Shown: positions 1-5,975 of the stretch, piece by piece
Layout of the letters: each line of letters begins with the position of its first letter
Numbering within the stretch: the stretch's first letter is position 1
Assembly: GCA_007130445.1 (NCBI GenBank)
Contig: SLSM01000419.1
Span: forward strand, 1 to 7,220
Source of the DNA: Trueperaceae bacterium
GTDB lineage: Bacteria; Deinococcota; Deinococci; Deinococcales; Trueperaceae
Direction: 5' to 3'
Length of the DNA stretch: 7,220 bases
The notes under the pieces: generated by a model
What the model was told of the DNA's origin: nothing
Database searches by the model: none
The model's input: the letters and a program-made list of their open reading frames with translations, nothing else
Made by a program: the position numbers and the translations under genes

Positions 1-740
1 AGCAGGATCTGCGACTCGAAGCCGGCATCCAGGAGCTGCAGCAGCGTCGACAGCGTCGCGTTGTCGTTCGCTGGGCCGATGCCGTCGAGCTCGATCCAGC
101 ACCCCGATCGCGCGACGAGCTCGAGCAGGCCGATGTCGCCCTCCTGATGCGCGTGGATGAAGATCCACTTCCGCGGCGCGACGCCGTAGCGCTCCAGGAG
201 CCTCAGGACCTGCAGCGCGGGTACGCCCCGACACGTGTGCGTTCCGATCGTCATGCCGGTCGCTCGGCTCGTGAGCGCGGCGGCGGCGATGACCTTCTGC
301 TGCATCGCCGCGAGCGGCTCGGGTTCGACCGCGGTCTTGATGAAGCCCGGCCGTACGTCGGACCCGTCGATGCCGCCATGCCACTCGGCGATCCACTGGT
401 CGGCGAGTGCCTCGGCCGACAGCGCGAAGGTCGCGTCGGGGAGGTAGGGCTCCTTGTACTGGCCGGTGTTCGTCACGATGTGCATGCCCGTGCGCAGCGC
501 GAGCTCGCGGAGCACGAGGGGGTCGCGCGCGAGGTACATCGGGCTGCAGTCGACGATCGACCGCACGCCGGCGTCCATGGCCGCTCGCAGGTGCGGCTCC
601 ATCGTCCGGACCACCTCGTCGCGATCAAACCGGTGAGGACCGGCCGTGGCAGCGCCGCCGAAGTCGACCATCACGTGCTCGTGCGGGAGCGTGAACCCGA
701 GCCGATCGGGATCGATGGGACCGAGCACCGTCATGATCAC
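1..740 (-). CDS. Phosphotriesterase-family metal-dependent hydrolase (3' end outside window)
   Basis: This is a member of the phosphotriesterase (PTE/PHP, amidohydrolase superfamily) family of binuclear-metal TIM-barrel hydrolases. About 246 residues are visible of a usual 320-350. Counting from the GTG at 740, the protein opens with the family signature TVLGPIDPDRLGFTLPHEH, where H20 and H22 are the first metal ligands. K135 in GFIK matches the lysine that is carboxylated to bridge the metals. H168 (GTHT) and H196 (FIHAHQ) match the remaining histidine ligands. The final ligand, an Asp usually found in a DAGW-type motif, would lie just beyond the left edge. Members act as lactonases, esterases or, rarely, phosphotriesterases; the substrate cannot be read here. 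There is no signal peptide, so it is probably cytoplasmic. GTG 740 is preferred because a -10-like TATCGT sits 6 bases upstream; ATG 734 and ATG 773 are in-frame alternatives without a clear ribosome binding site. Confidence 0.88.
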   Translation of the reverse strand, partial: MIMTVLGPIDPDRLGFTLPHEHVMVDFGGAATAGPHRFDRDEVVRTMEPHLRAAMDAGVRSIVDCSPMYLARDPLVLRELALRTGMHIVTNTGQYKEPYLPDATFALSAEALADQWIAEWHGGIDGSDVRPGFIKTAVEPEPLAAMQQKVIAAAALTSRATGMTIGTHTCRGVPALQVLRLLERYGVAPRKWIFIHAHQEGDIGLLELVARSGCWIELDGIGPANDNATLSTLLQLLDAGFESQIL

Positions 741-746
741 TACGCG

Positions 747-752
747 ACGATA
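747..752 (-). promoter_or_regulatory. Candidate -10 element for leaderless transcription of the phosphotriesterase gene
   Basis: On the minus strand TATCGT matches TATAAT at four of six positions, including the key TA and final T. It is followed by 6 bases (CGCGTA) and then GTG at 740. That spacing would place the transcription start at or next to the start codon, giving a leaderless mRNA. No convincing -35 box is visible 16-18 bases upstream, and no Shine-Dalgarno sequence lies at normal spacing, which agrees with leaderless initiation. Confidence 0.4.
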
Positions 753-845
753 CTCGCTCCGCGCTCCACCCATGAGGGGGTCGGGGCGAGACCGTCCCGT
801 CCCGTGCGGCCCCACCCTGCTCACGCGGTGCTCAAGGCGACGAGA

Positions 846-851
846 TAGCCT
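846..851 (+). promoter_or_regulatory. Weak candidate -10 element for the small membrane protein gene
   Basis: TAGCCT fits the loose TAnnnT form and resembles the TAGACT before prfA. It lies in the 188-base gap between the divergent phosphotriesterase and membrane protein genes. It would give a leader of roughly 70 bases ending in the strong ribosome binding site at 920-927. No good -35 box accompanies it, so the call rests on position and a short match only. Confidence 0.22.
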
Positions 852-919
852 GCGCTCGGCCGTCCTCGGACGCCCCGGACGAGACACGCGCCGTACCCGG
901 TCATGAAAGACGACGCGCC

Positions 920-927
920 GGAGGTGA
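920..927 (+). promoter_or_regulatory. Strong Shine-Dalgarno sequence
   Basis: GGAGGTGA is a full eight-base match to the 3' end of 16S rRNA. It lies just before GTG 929 and ATG 935. The spacing from GGAGG is 4 bases to the GTG and 10 to the ATG, so either could be used. The element supports the gene downstream being real and contrasts with the leaderless starts elsewhere in the window. Confidence 0.75.
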
Positions 928-928
928 C

Positions 929-1384
929 GTGGACATGCTGGCACTCCTCGACTACGCGGCGCGCGCGGCGAGCGCCTGGTTCCTGGGTTTCTTCCCCTTC
1001 TTCGAGATCTACGTCGCCGTGCCCGCGGCGTTCGCTTTCGGGCTCGACCCGGTGTCGGCCGTCGTGTGGCCGGTGCTCGGCAACGTGACGCCCGTGTTCC
1101 TGATCGTGTTCGCATACGAGCAGCTCGTGCGCGTCGAGCGGCTTCGCGGCTGGCTGCAGGGCCGTCGCTCCGCGCGGTTCGAGCGCTGGATCGAGCGCTA
1201 CGGCGCCCCGTTCGTGCTGCTGGTGACGCCCTGGATCGGCGTGTGGGCCGTGGCCGCGACGGCGCAGGCGCTCGGGATGCAGCGCGCCACGCTGGTGGGC
1301 TTCTCGGTCGTCAGCATCACCGCGTACGCGATCCTCATCGCGGTGGGCATCGTGTTCGGGTTCGGCCTCGCTGGCCGCGACTGA
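929..1384 (+). CDS. Small multi-pass membrane protein, small multidrug export family (PF06695-like)
   Basis: This 151-residue protein is almost entirely hydrophobic helices and should sit in the cytoplasmic membrane. Its pattern matches the family named 'small multi-drug export protein' (PF06695/COG2426). The N-terminal half has FFPFFEIYVAVPAAFAFGL (residues 21-39), which carries the family's P..E....P element, followed by a helix holding the conserved GN pair (G51, N52). A basic loop (about residues 68-90) leads into RYGAPFVLLVTPWIGVW, equivalent to the family's YG..G......P.PG.G.W segment, and a last pair of helices. The export function in the family name is poorly tested, so the substrate is unknown. 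The gene is monocistronic and divergent from the phosphotriesterase gene. The start may be GTG 929 or ATG 935; both sit behind a strong ribosome binding site. Confidence 0.75.
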   Translation: MDMLALLDYAARAASAWFLGFFPFFEIYVAVPAAFAFGLDPVSAVVWPVLGNVTPVFLIVFAYEQLVRVERLRGWLQGRRSARFERWIERYGAPFVLLVTPWIGVWAVAATAQALGMQRATLVGFSVVSITAYAILIAVGIVFGFGLAGRD

Positions 1385-1414
1385 TCGCCCGGCACCACCG
1401 CCCGAGCTCGTGAT

Positions 1415-1441
1415 GGCGATCGCCGCCACGCGCTGATCGCC
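1415..1441. repeat. Inverted repeat downstream of the membrane protein gene, possible terminator
   Basis: GGCGATC (1415-1421) and GATCGCC (1435-1441) form a perfect 7-bp stem with a 13-base loop, starting 30 bases after the membrane protein's stop codon. A further direct copy of GATCGCC lies at 1383-1389. No T-run follows, so a classical intrinsic terminator is not supported; it may be a weak terminator or chance in GC-rich DNA. Confidence 0.3.
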
Positions 1442-1537
1442 GAGGCGCCGGGCTCTGATCGAGGCCCCGCGCAGGCACGGACGCGAGCCCAGGTTCCGGC
1501 GCCATCACATCGAGGGGCGGCCGTGACTGTCGGCCAA

Positions 1538-1560
1538 CCCTGTCCAGAGCAGTGTCAGGG
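1538..1560. repeat. Short inverted repeat upstream of the antitoxin relic
   Basis: CCCTG (1538-1542) and CAGGG (1556-1560) flank a 13-base spacer. Its position about 75 bases before ATG 1636 would suit an operator for an autoregulated antitoxin gene or a leftover mobile-element end. The arms are only 5 bp, so chance is quite possible. Confidence 0.2.
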
Positions 1561-1635
1561 TTCGTCGGTCTCGTGCGGCTTGTCATCCACGGGATCTGTC
1601 ACGCGCTACCAACGGGTTCGTGGCGAGCGGGAGCG

Positions 1636-2148
1636 ATGACCGCCCATCGGCGCCTGCACGACGAGGTCCAGCGTCTCAAGCGTCTCCCGCGACGGACACC
1701 GCCGCCGGCCGCCACCTTCCACGGCTCCGGCACCCGTACCAGCGTTCGGCCAGCCGTATCGCGCCTCGCCACGAGCGGCGAGTTGGTGCGCGTCGCGCGC
1801 GGCGTCTACGCCCACCACCTCGGCCTCAGCACGCAGATGACGATGCAGAGCGCGATCTGCACCACCGGCAGAACACGTACGGTGCCGCTCCGACATGGAA
1901 CGATCGCGCTCCAACACGCACCGAGCTACGAGGTCGAGGGTGTCAGCGAGCGATGCAGTGAAGACGTCGACGTCACCGTCAGCACCCAAGGCCCACGCAG
2001 CGTCGCTGCCTCGCTGGGATCGACCGGTCGTCGCGCACGCCTCGGCGCTCCCCTCCGCGGCCGCGGCACACGCGTCTCACGCGCATGTCGGTTACGACGG
2101 TCCTCATGCGTCACACCCCCGTCGTTCCGCCCGCTCCGGTCATCGTGA
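1636..2148 (+). pseudogene. Relic of an AbiEi/DUF6088-type antitoxin (winged-helix regulator)
   Basis: The frame from ATG 1636 (or GTG 1552 upstream) reads through two blocks typical of DUF6088/AbiEi-type antitoxins, the DNA-binding partners of AbiEii-type nucleotidyltransferase toxins in type IV toxin-antitoxin systems. The first, at about 1732-1818, reads RTSVRPAVSRLATSGELVRVARGVY, which fits the family's winged-helix block (S..AV..ALSRL...G.L.R..RG.Y). The second, at about 1819-1941, is LGLSTQ followed by TGRTRTV and TIALQHAP, fitting LGLSTQ...(Y.TDG.SRTV)...TI.L.H..P. In intact members roughly 35-45 residues separate these blocks; here they are directly joined at about 1818, so an in-frame deletion is inferred. 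After about 1941 all resemblance is lost, and the frame runs to a stop inside the next gene. No toxin gene follows. I judge it a decayed, non-functional gene; an expressed mini-protein cannot be excluded. Confidence 0.55.
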
Positions 2149-3353
2149 CGCCGCCTCCAACACTCGCGTCGACGCTGCGCCGCACGGCCGCCGTGATCTG
2201 CGTGCTGCTCGCGACGGCGATGGCCGCCGCGCAGTCGGACGCATCATCGCCGTGGCGCATCGGCGTGATCACGTCCCAGAGCGCCGGCAGCGCCATCGGC
2301 GCCCTCCAGGCGAGCGTGGCCGAGCGCTTCGCGAGGGCGTTCGCCGGCGTGGGCGTGTACGGTGCGCCGCTCGTGATCGACCGACGTGACGACGCCGGCG
2401 ACCCACGGCGCGCCGAGGCGCTCGCCCTCGAGTTGATCGACGAGGGGGTACTGGCTCTCGTGTGCTGCAGTTCGCCAGCGGCGAGCGAGCGTGTCAGCGC
2501 CGTCGCCGAGGCCACCGGCGTCGTCCTGCTCAAACTCGACGGCACCCCGACCGTCGATCACGTGTGGACGCTGGCACTTCGGGCCGACGCCCGCACGCAG
2601 ATGACCGCGGCTGCGGTGCACCTCGCGGACGAGGGGAAGTCCGCCATGGCGCTGATGACCCTCGACAACGCCTTCGGTGACGCCGCGGCCGACGCGTTCG
2701 AGCGAGCGCTGGCCGACGCGGGACGAGTCCCCGTCGGGACGGTCCGGTACGCTCCATCGGCCACGGTCCTCACGCCCGAGGCGTTGTGGGCGGCCACCCG
2801 AGAGCCGGGCGCGATCGTCGTGTGGGGCTTGACGACCGACACCGACCTCGCGCTACGCGGTCTCCGCGCCCGCGGCTGGTTCGGGCCGGCGTACGTGCGC
2901 CCCGAGACGATCGGGCCCGCCACGTGGCGTCGTTTGATCGCGGCAACGGACGGACCCACCGCACCGCCGGCGGACGGCGACGCGTGGTGGCAGGTCCGGA
3001 GCGCGGTCTCCCCCATCACCGTCGTCGAGTCGTTGCCCGACGAGCACCCGAACCGCGACGCCGCGCGCGCCGCGCTCGAGCGCATGGACGGACTCGGTGT
3101 GCGTCTCGAGCCCGGCGACGTCGGCGCCATGGCGCTGGTGGACGACGCGCTCATGCTCCTCCAGCGAGCGTTCGAGGAGGTCGCAGCGTTGGCCCTGCCT
3201 CCGGGACTCCCGGTGGCCAGCGTGCGTCAGGCCGTGTTGGACGCGCTGTTGAGCGCACCGGCTCGGCCGCTGGCGGCCGGCACCTACCAGGCGCGCTCCG
3301 GAGACCCGCGGATGGCGCGGTGGCAGGGACTCGTGGTGGTCACGACGCGCTGA
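2085..3353 (+). CDS. Type I periplasmic binding protein, branched-chain amino acid (LivK-like) type
   Basis: The protein looks like an ABC-transporter solute receptor of the Peripla_BP_6/LivK class. A signal peptide is visible: a double-Arg n-region, hydrophobic AAVICVLLATAMA, and a signal peptidase I site near AMAAA-QS (about residue 49). The mature part starts WRIGVITSQSAGSAIGALQ, then has the family's 'DD.GDP..A...A..LID..V' element (residues 104-128) and AVAEATGVVLL (about 145-155). A second lobe is followed by a C-terminal GTYQARSGDPR....WQGLVVV that resembles the usual family ending. VCCSS with adjacent cysteines replaces the usual IGP.SS stretch. The ligand is unknown. No permease or ATPase gene is adjacent, so it is an orphan receptor here. 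ATG 2085 gives an unusually long n-region; GTG 2145 or ATG 2106 may be the true start, and 2145 would nearly remove the 64-base overlap with the antitoxin relic. Confidence 0.8.
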   Translation: MSVTTVLMRHTPVVPPAPVIVTPPPTLASTLRRTAAVICVLLATAMAAAQSDASSPWRIGVITSQSAGSAIGALQASVAERFARAFAGVGVYGAPLVIDRRDDAGDPRRAEALALELIDEGVLALVCCSSPAASERVSAVAEATGVVLLKLDGTPTVDHVWTLALRADARTQMTAAAVHLADEGKSAMALMTLDNAFGDAAADAFERALADAGRVPVGTVRYAPSATVLTPEALWAATREPGAIVVWGLTTDTDLALRGLRARGWFGPAYVRPETIGPATWRRLIAATDGPTAPPADGDAWWQVRSAVSPITVVESLPDEHPNRDAARAALERMDGLGVRLEPGDVGAMALVDDALMLLQRAFEEVAALALPPGLPVASVRQAVLDALLSAPARPLAAGTYQARSGDPRMARWQGLVVVTTR

Positions 3354-3360
3354 GGTCGCA

Positions 3361-4245
3361 TCACCGGAGCGAGCGCAACGCCGGCAGCATCAAGCCCTCG
3401 TGCACACCGACGAGATCGGCCGGGAGGTAGCCACGCAGGCGCGGCGTGGCCGCGTGGTGCACGGCACGACCCGCCAGGTAGATCACCGCGCCCAACTCCG
3501 CCTCGAGGACTTGGATCTCGTGACCGATGGCGATGGCGGCCAGCAGCGTCATCATCTGCACCCGGTCCACGTTCTCGGCGTTCGTGACGACGCTGAACCC
3601 GGCGCGGCGCCCCTCGGCGTCGATCAGGTAGCCCTGGCCGTCGCGGCGATCGAACCCGATCTCGGCCAGGAGCGCAGCGGCCCGCTCGGGGTCGAAGTCG
3701 GGCACCTCGAGCGCGGGATGCGCCCAGGCGGTCTCCGTCGGGTGCACGCTGCCGTAGAGCGGGAAGCCCGCGCCGCCGAACACCAACTCGACGATCGTGT
3801 GGCGGTCGATGAGATGCGCGACGGCGCGGCGGATGCGACCGTCGCGAAGCAGCGACTCCTTGAAGGGATCGGAGGCGAGGTTCCAGTTGAACGCCAGGAA
3901 CGTGTTGGCCGTGGTGGGGTAGCTCGACTCCGACACGGTCGCCTCGAGGTCGCCGTTCAGGACCGCGCGCCGGATGATGCCGACATCGTCCAGGCTCTGC
4001 GGTTCGATCACATCGACCTCGCCCGCGAGGAACAGGTTCAACGCCGTGGCGCTCGACTCCGTCACGCGGAACGTGAGCCCGTCGAGGTACGGCAGCGGTG
4101 CGCCGCTCGCGTCGACGTTCCAGTCGCCCCAGTACGGGTTGCGCGTGAAGGCGATGCGCTCGCCGGGCGTGAACTGGACCAGGCGCATCATGCCGCCGAA
4201 CACGAGGTCGGCCGGGTCGGTCTCGATGCCCCAGAGCGCGTTCAC
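3361..4245 (-). pseudogene. Internal fragment of a family 5 oligopeptide-binding protein (OppA/DppA type)
   Basis: This frame gives 294 residues against 520-620 for intact extracellular solute-binding proteins of family 5, which deliver peptides, nickel or other solutes to ABC importers. It opens at NALWGIETDPADLVF, which in intact proteins lies about 200 residues in. It continues through RLVQFTPGERIAFTRNPYW, LPYLDGLTFRV, LNLFLAGEVDVI, an FLAFNWN...DPF element, RIRRAVAHLIDR, and FDPERAAALLAEIGF. After MMTLLA and IGHEIQVLEAELGAVI the family pattern breaks (about 3480), and the last 40 residues match nothing I know. The signal peptide, N-terminal lobe and most of the C-terminal lobe are missing. 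The upstream frame runs only 21 codons to a TAG at 4309-4311 and has no family resemblance. It is most likely a non-functional remnant. It converges on the LivK-like gene with 7 bases between stop codons. Confidence 0.8.
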
Positions 4246-4250
4246 GGCAC

Positions 4251-4281
4251 GGCCCGACCCCCTGGGGGGTCTGCACGGGCC
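4251..4281. repeat. Strong GC palindrome at the broken edge of the oligopeptide-binding fragment
   Basis: GACCCCC (4256-4262) and GGGGGTC (4265-4271) are perfect 7-bp arms around TG. They are nested in GGCCC (4251-4255) and GGGCC (4277-4281), with TGCAC as a one-sided bulge. The structure starts 6 bases from the point where homology to the binding-protein family begins. No T-run follows on either strand, so a terminator is not supported. It could be a protein-binding palindrome, a REP-like element or a rearrangement scar. Confidence 0.45.
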
Positions 4282-4375
4282 GGCTTCAGGGTGTGACGTG
4301 CAGAGAGCCTAGGGGATGCACGCCCAGCGCGTCAATCGTTTCGGCCCTGCGTCCGGGACAGCCGCGCGCGCACGG

Positions 4376-4381
4376 TAGACT
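4376..4381 (+). promoter_or_regulatory. Candidate -10 element for leaderless transcription of prfA
   Basis: TAGACT fits the TAnnnT -10 form and ends 6 bases before ATG 4388, so transcription would start at or beside the start codon. There is no Shine-Dalgarno sequence before this ATG. A partial -35 (GGGACA, 4355-4360) stands at a short 15-base spacing. The element would drive the prfA, Nudix and glycosylase genes. Confidence 0.5.
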
Positions 4382-4387
4382 GCCGCG

Positions 4388-5512
4388 ATGAGCGTCCGCG
4401 TGGAACCGGTGATCGACGAGTTCGAATCGCTCGAGGCGCGCCTCGGCGATCCGACGGTGATCGCGGACCAGGCCCGCTACCGCGCGCTGATGCGGCGCTA
4501 CGGTGAGCTCAAGGAGGCGGCCGAGACGGCGCGTGCCCTGCTGCGGGCACGGCGCGAGCTCGCCGACACCGAGGCGTTGCTCGACGACCCCGAGGTGGGC
4601 CAGACCGCCCGCGAGGAGCTGGAGCAGCTGTCGACGCTCGAGGCCGAGCTGGAGCGCTCGTTGCAGCGCGCCCTGGTGCCGCGGGACCCGTTCGACGACG
4701 ACGACGTGATCGTCGAGGTGCGCGCTGCCGCCGGCGGCGACGAGGCCTCGCTGTTCGCCGCGGAACTCGTGAGCATGTACCAGCGCTACGCGGAGTCGCT
4801 CGGCTTCGCCGTCGAGCCGCTCGACACCTACCCGACGGAGCTCGGCGGCGTGTCGAAGGCGGCGTTCGAGGTGCGTGGCCGCGGCCCGTACGCCGCGTTC
4901 AAGTACGAGTCGGGCGTCCATCGCGTCCAGCGCGTGCCTGTCACCGAGGCGCAGGGCCGCATCCACACGAGCACCGTCACCGTGGCCGTCCTGCCCGTCG
5001 GTGAAGACGCCGAGCTGGTCGTCTCCCCCGCCGATTACCGCGTCGACGTCTACCGCTCGTCGGGCCCCGGCGGGCAGTCCGTCAACACTACCGACAGCGC
5101 CGTGCGCATCACGTACATGCCGGGCACGGCCGACGAGCTCGTCGTCACCTGCCAAGACGGCAAGTCGCAGCACAAGAACAAGGAGAAGGCGCTGACCGTC
5201 CTGCGAGCGCGCCTGCTGGAGCGCGAGCGAGAGCGCAGCCAGGCCGAGGAGCGCGAGGCCCGACTCGTGCAGATCGGGAGCGGCGAGCGCTCCGAGAAGA
5301 TCCGGACGTACAACGTGCCGCAGTCACGCGTCACGGACCACCGCATCGGCTTCACGACCCATGACCTTACGGGCGTGCTGGCGGGGGCGCTCGGTCCGCT
5401 GACCGCCGCGCTCTCGGAGGCCGATCGGGTGCGCCAGGCGAGCGAGCTCGGCGACGCGAGGCTCGACGCGGCCGCGATCGACGCGAAGGAGGCCCGACGT
5501 GGCTCGGCGTGA
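4388..5512 (+). CDS. prfA: Peptide chain release factor 1
   Basis: RF1 recognises UAA and UAG in the ribosomal A site and triggers release of the finished peptide. The 374-residue length is normal (about 350-360) with a slightly long tail. The N-terminal domain 1 is an acidic, Arg-rich helical region (residues 1-105). AAAGGDEASLFAAEL (113-127) opens the core. GVHRVQRVPVTEAQGRIHT (176-194) contains the PVT tripeptide (184-186), the stop-codon anticodon motif of RF1; RF2 would have SPF. RSSGPGGQSVNTTDSAVR (223-240) holds the catalytic GGQ (228-230), whose Gln is normally methylated by PrmC. QDGKSQHKNKEKAL (256-269) and ERSEKIRTYNVPQSRVTDHR (300-319) complete the family core. It heads a three-gene run; its last 14 bases overlap the Nudix gene. 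ATG 4388 gives the full domain 1 and fits the leaderless promoter. Confidence 0.97.
   Translation: MSVRVEPVIDEFESLEARLGDPTVIADQARYRALMRRYGELKEAAETARALLRARRELADTEALLDDPEVGQTAREELEQLSTLEAELERSLQRALVPRDPFDDDDVIVEVRAAAGGDEASLFAAELVSMYQRYAESLGFAVEPLDTYPTELGGVSKAAFEVRGRGPYAAFKYESGVHRVQRVPVTEAQGRIHTSTVTVAVLPVGEDAELVVSPADYRVDVYRSSGPGGQSVNTTDSAVRITYMPGTADELVVTCQDGKSQHKNKEKALTVLRARLLERERERSQAEEREARLVQIGSGERSEKIRTYNVPQSRVTDHRIGFTTHDLTGVLAGALGPLTAALSEADRVRQASELGDARLDAAAIDAKEARRGSA
5488..5492 (+). promoter_or_regulatory. Shine-Dalgarno sequence of the Nudix gene, inside prfA
   Basis: GGAGG lies within the last codons of prfA, 6 bases before GTG 5499. It fixes the Nudix start at 5499 and supports translational coupling across the 14-base overlap. 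Confidence 0.75.
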
Positions 5513-5975
5513 GTTCGTGGTCGCCGCGGCCATCCTGCTCGACGCGCGCGGGCGCGTGCTCCTGGTCGGAAACGACTGGCAAGGGTTCGGCAACGTCCGC
5601 TGGACGTTGCCCGGTGGCGTGGTCGAGCGCGGCGAGTCGACCCTCGACGCGCTCTCGCGCGAGGTCCTCGAGGAGACGGGTCTGGTGCTGACCGCGATCG
5701 AGCACTTGGCGTACGCCGTGCACGTGGAGGACCAGCGCAGGAACGACCGCGCCGTCTCGTTCGCGTTCCTGGCGCGCTACGACGGCCTGCTCAACCCGCG
5801 CGACCCGGACGGCTTCATCGTCGAGGCGCGGTTCGTCCCGGTCGACGAGGTGGAGCAGATCATCCCGATCGCGCCGTTGCGCCAGCCGCTGGCCGCCTAC
5901 TTGCGCGACCGCGTCGCGGGGCGCTTCTACAGCTACGCCGGCTGGGACGGTCGCGGGTTCCGAAGCGTCGGATGA
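5499..5975 (+). CDS. Nudix hydrolase (NUDIX family pyrophosphohydrolase)
   Basis: Nudix enzymes cleave nucleoside diphosphates linked to another group, such as oxidised nucleotides, nucleotide sugars or dinucleoside polyphosphates. The 158-residue protein has a perfect Nudix box, GX5EX7REUXEEXGU, at residues 40-62: G40, E46, R54, E55, E58, E59, G61. The preceding RWTLPGG is the usual lead-in strand. The N-terminus (EFVVAAAILLDARGRVLLVG) is the standard first beta strands of the fold. The C-terminal part has FVPVDEVEQIIP, a common closing element. The substrate cannot be told from the box alone. Its neighbour is a DNA repair glycosylase, so a nucleotide-pool cleaning role is conceivable, but that is inference. 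Start GTG 5499 has a GGAGG 6 bases upstream; the stop overlaps the next gene in an ATGA. Confidence 0.93.
   Translation: MARREFVVAAAILLDARGRVLLVGNDWQGFGNVRWTLPGGVVERGESTLDALSREVLEETGLVLTAIEHLAYAVHVEDQRRNDRAVSFAFLARYDGLLNPRDPDGFIVEARFVPVDEVEQIIPIAPLRQPLAAYLRDRVAGRFYSYAGWDGRGFRSVG

Larger units (their letters stand above)
1385..1635 (+). other. Intergenic stretch without a recognised gene
   Basis: No reading frame in these 251 bases has family-like content on either strand. The antisense frames here are Arg/Pro-rich and look like shadows. The stretch holds two short inverted repeats (1415-1441 and 1538-1560), described separately, and leads into the antitoxin relic. Confidence 0.5.

Noticed and set aside
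147..848. A 233-codon plus-strand frame at the left end
   Set aside because: The opposite strand encodes a phosphotriesterase-family protein with its metal-ligand motifs; the plus frame is its shadow.
821..1429. A 202-codon minus-strand frame over the membrane protein gene
   Set aside because: The plus strand has a strong ribosome binding site and a coherent membrane protein. The minus frame is rich in Glu/His/Arg with no known pattern.
1415..1441. Intrinsic terminator for the membrane protein gene
   Set aside because: The stem is perfect but only 7 bp and no T-run follows, so I kept it as an inverted repeat only.
1895..2389. A 164-codon plus-strand frame bridging the antitoxin relic and the LivK-like gene
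   Set aside because: It might have held a frameshifted antitoxin C-terminus, but no DUF6088-like residues appear in it, and it overlaps the signal-peptide region of a better gene in another frame.
3284..4276. A 330-codon open frame on the minus strand over the binding-protein fragment
   Set aside because: It is one frame off from the recognisable family 5 fragment and its product is Arg/Pro/His-rich without any family pattern; it is a GC-driven shadow.
4298..4321. GTGCA...TGCAC inverted repeat around CCTAGG before prfA
   Set aside because: Arms of 5 bp with a 14-base spacer are expected by chance, and the position relative to the prfA -10 suggests no clear role.
4286..5173. A 295-codon open frame antisense to prfA
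   Set aside because: prfA is unambiguous on the plus strand. The antisense product is repetitive Arg/Leu/Val/His sequence typical of the reverse frame of a GC-rich gene.
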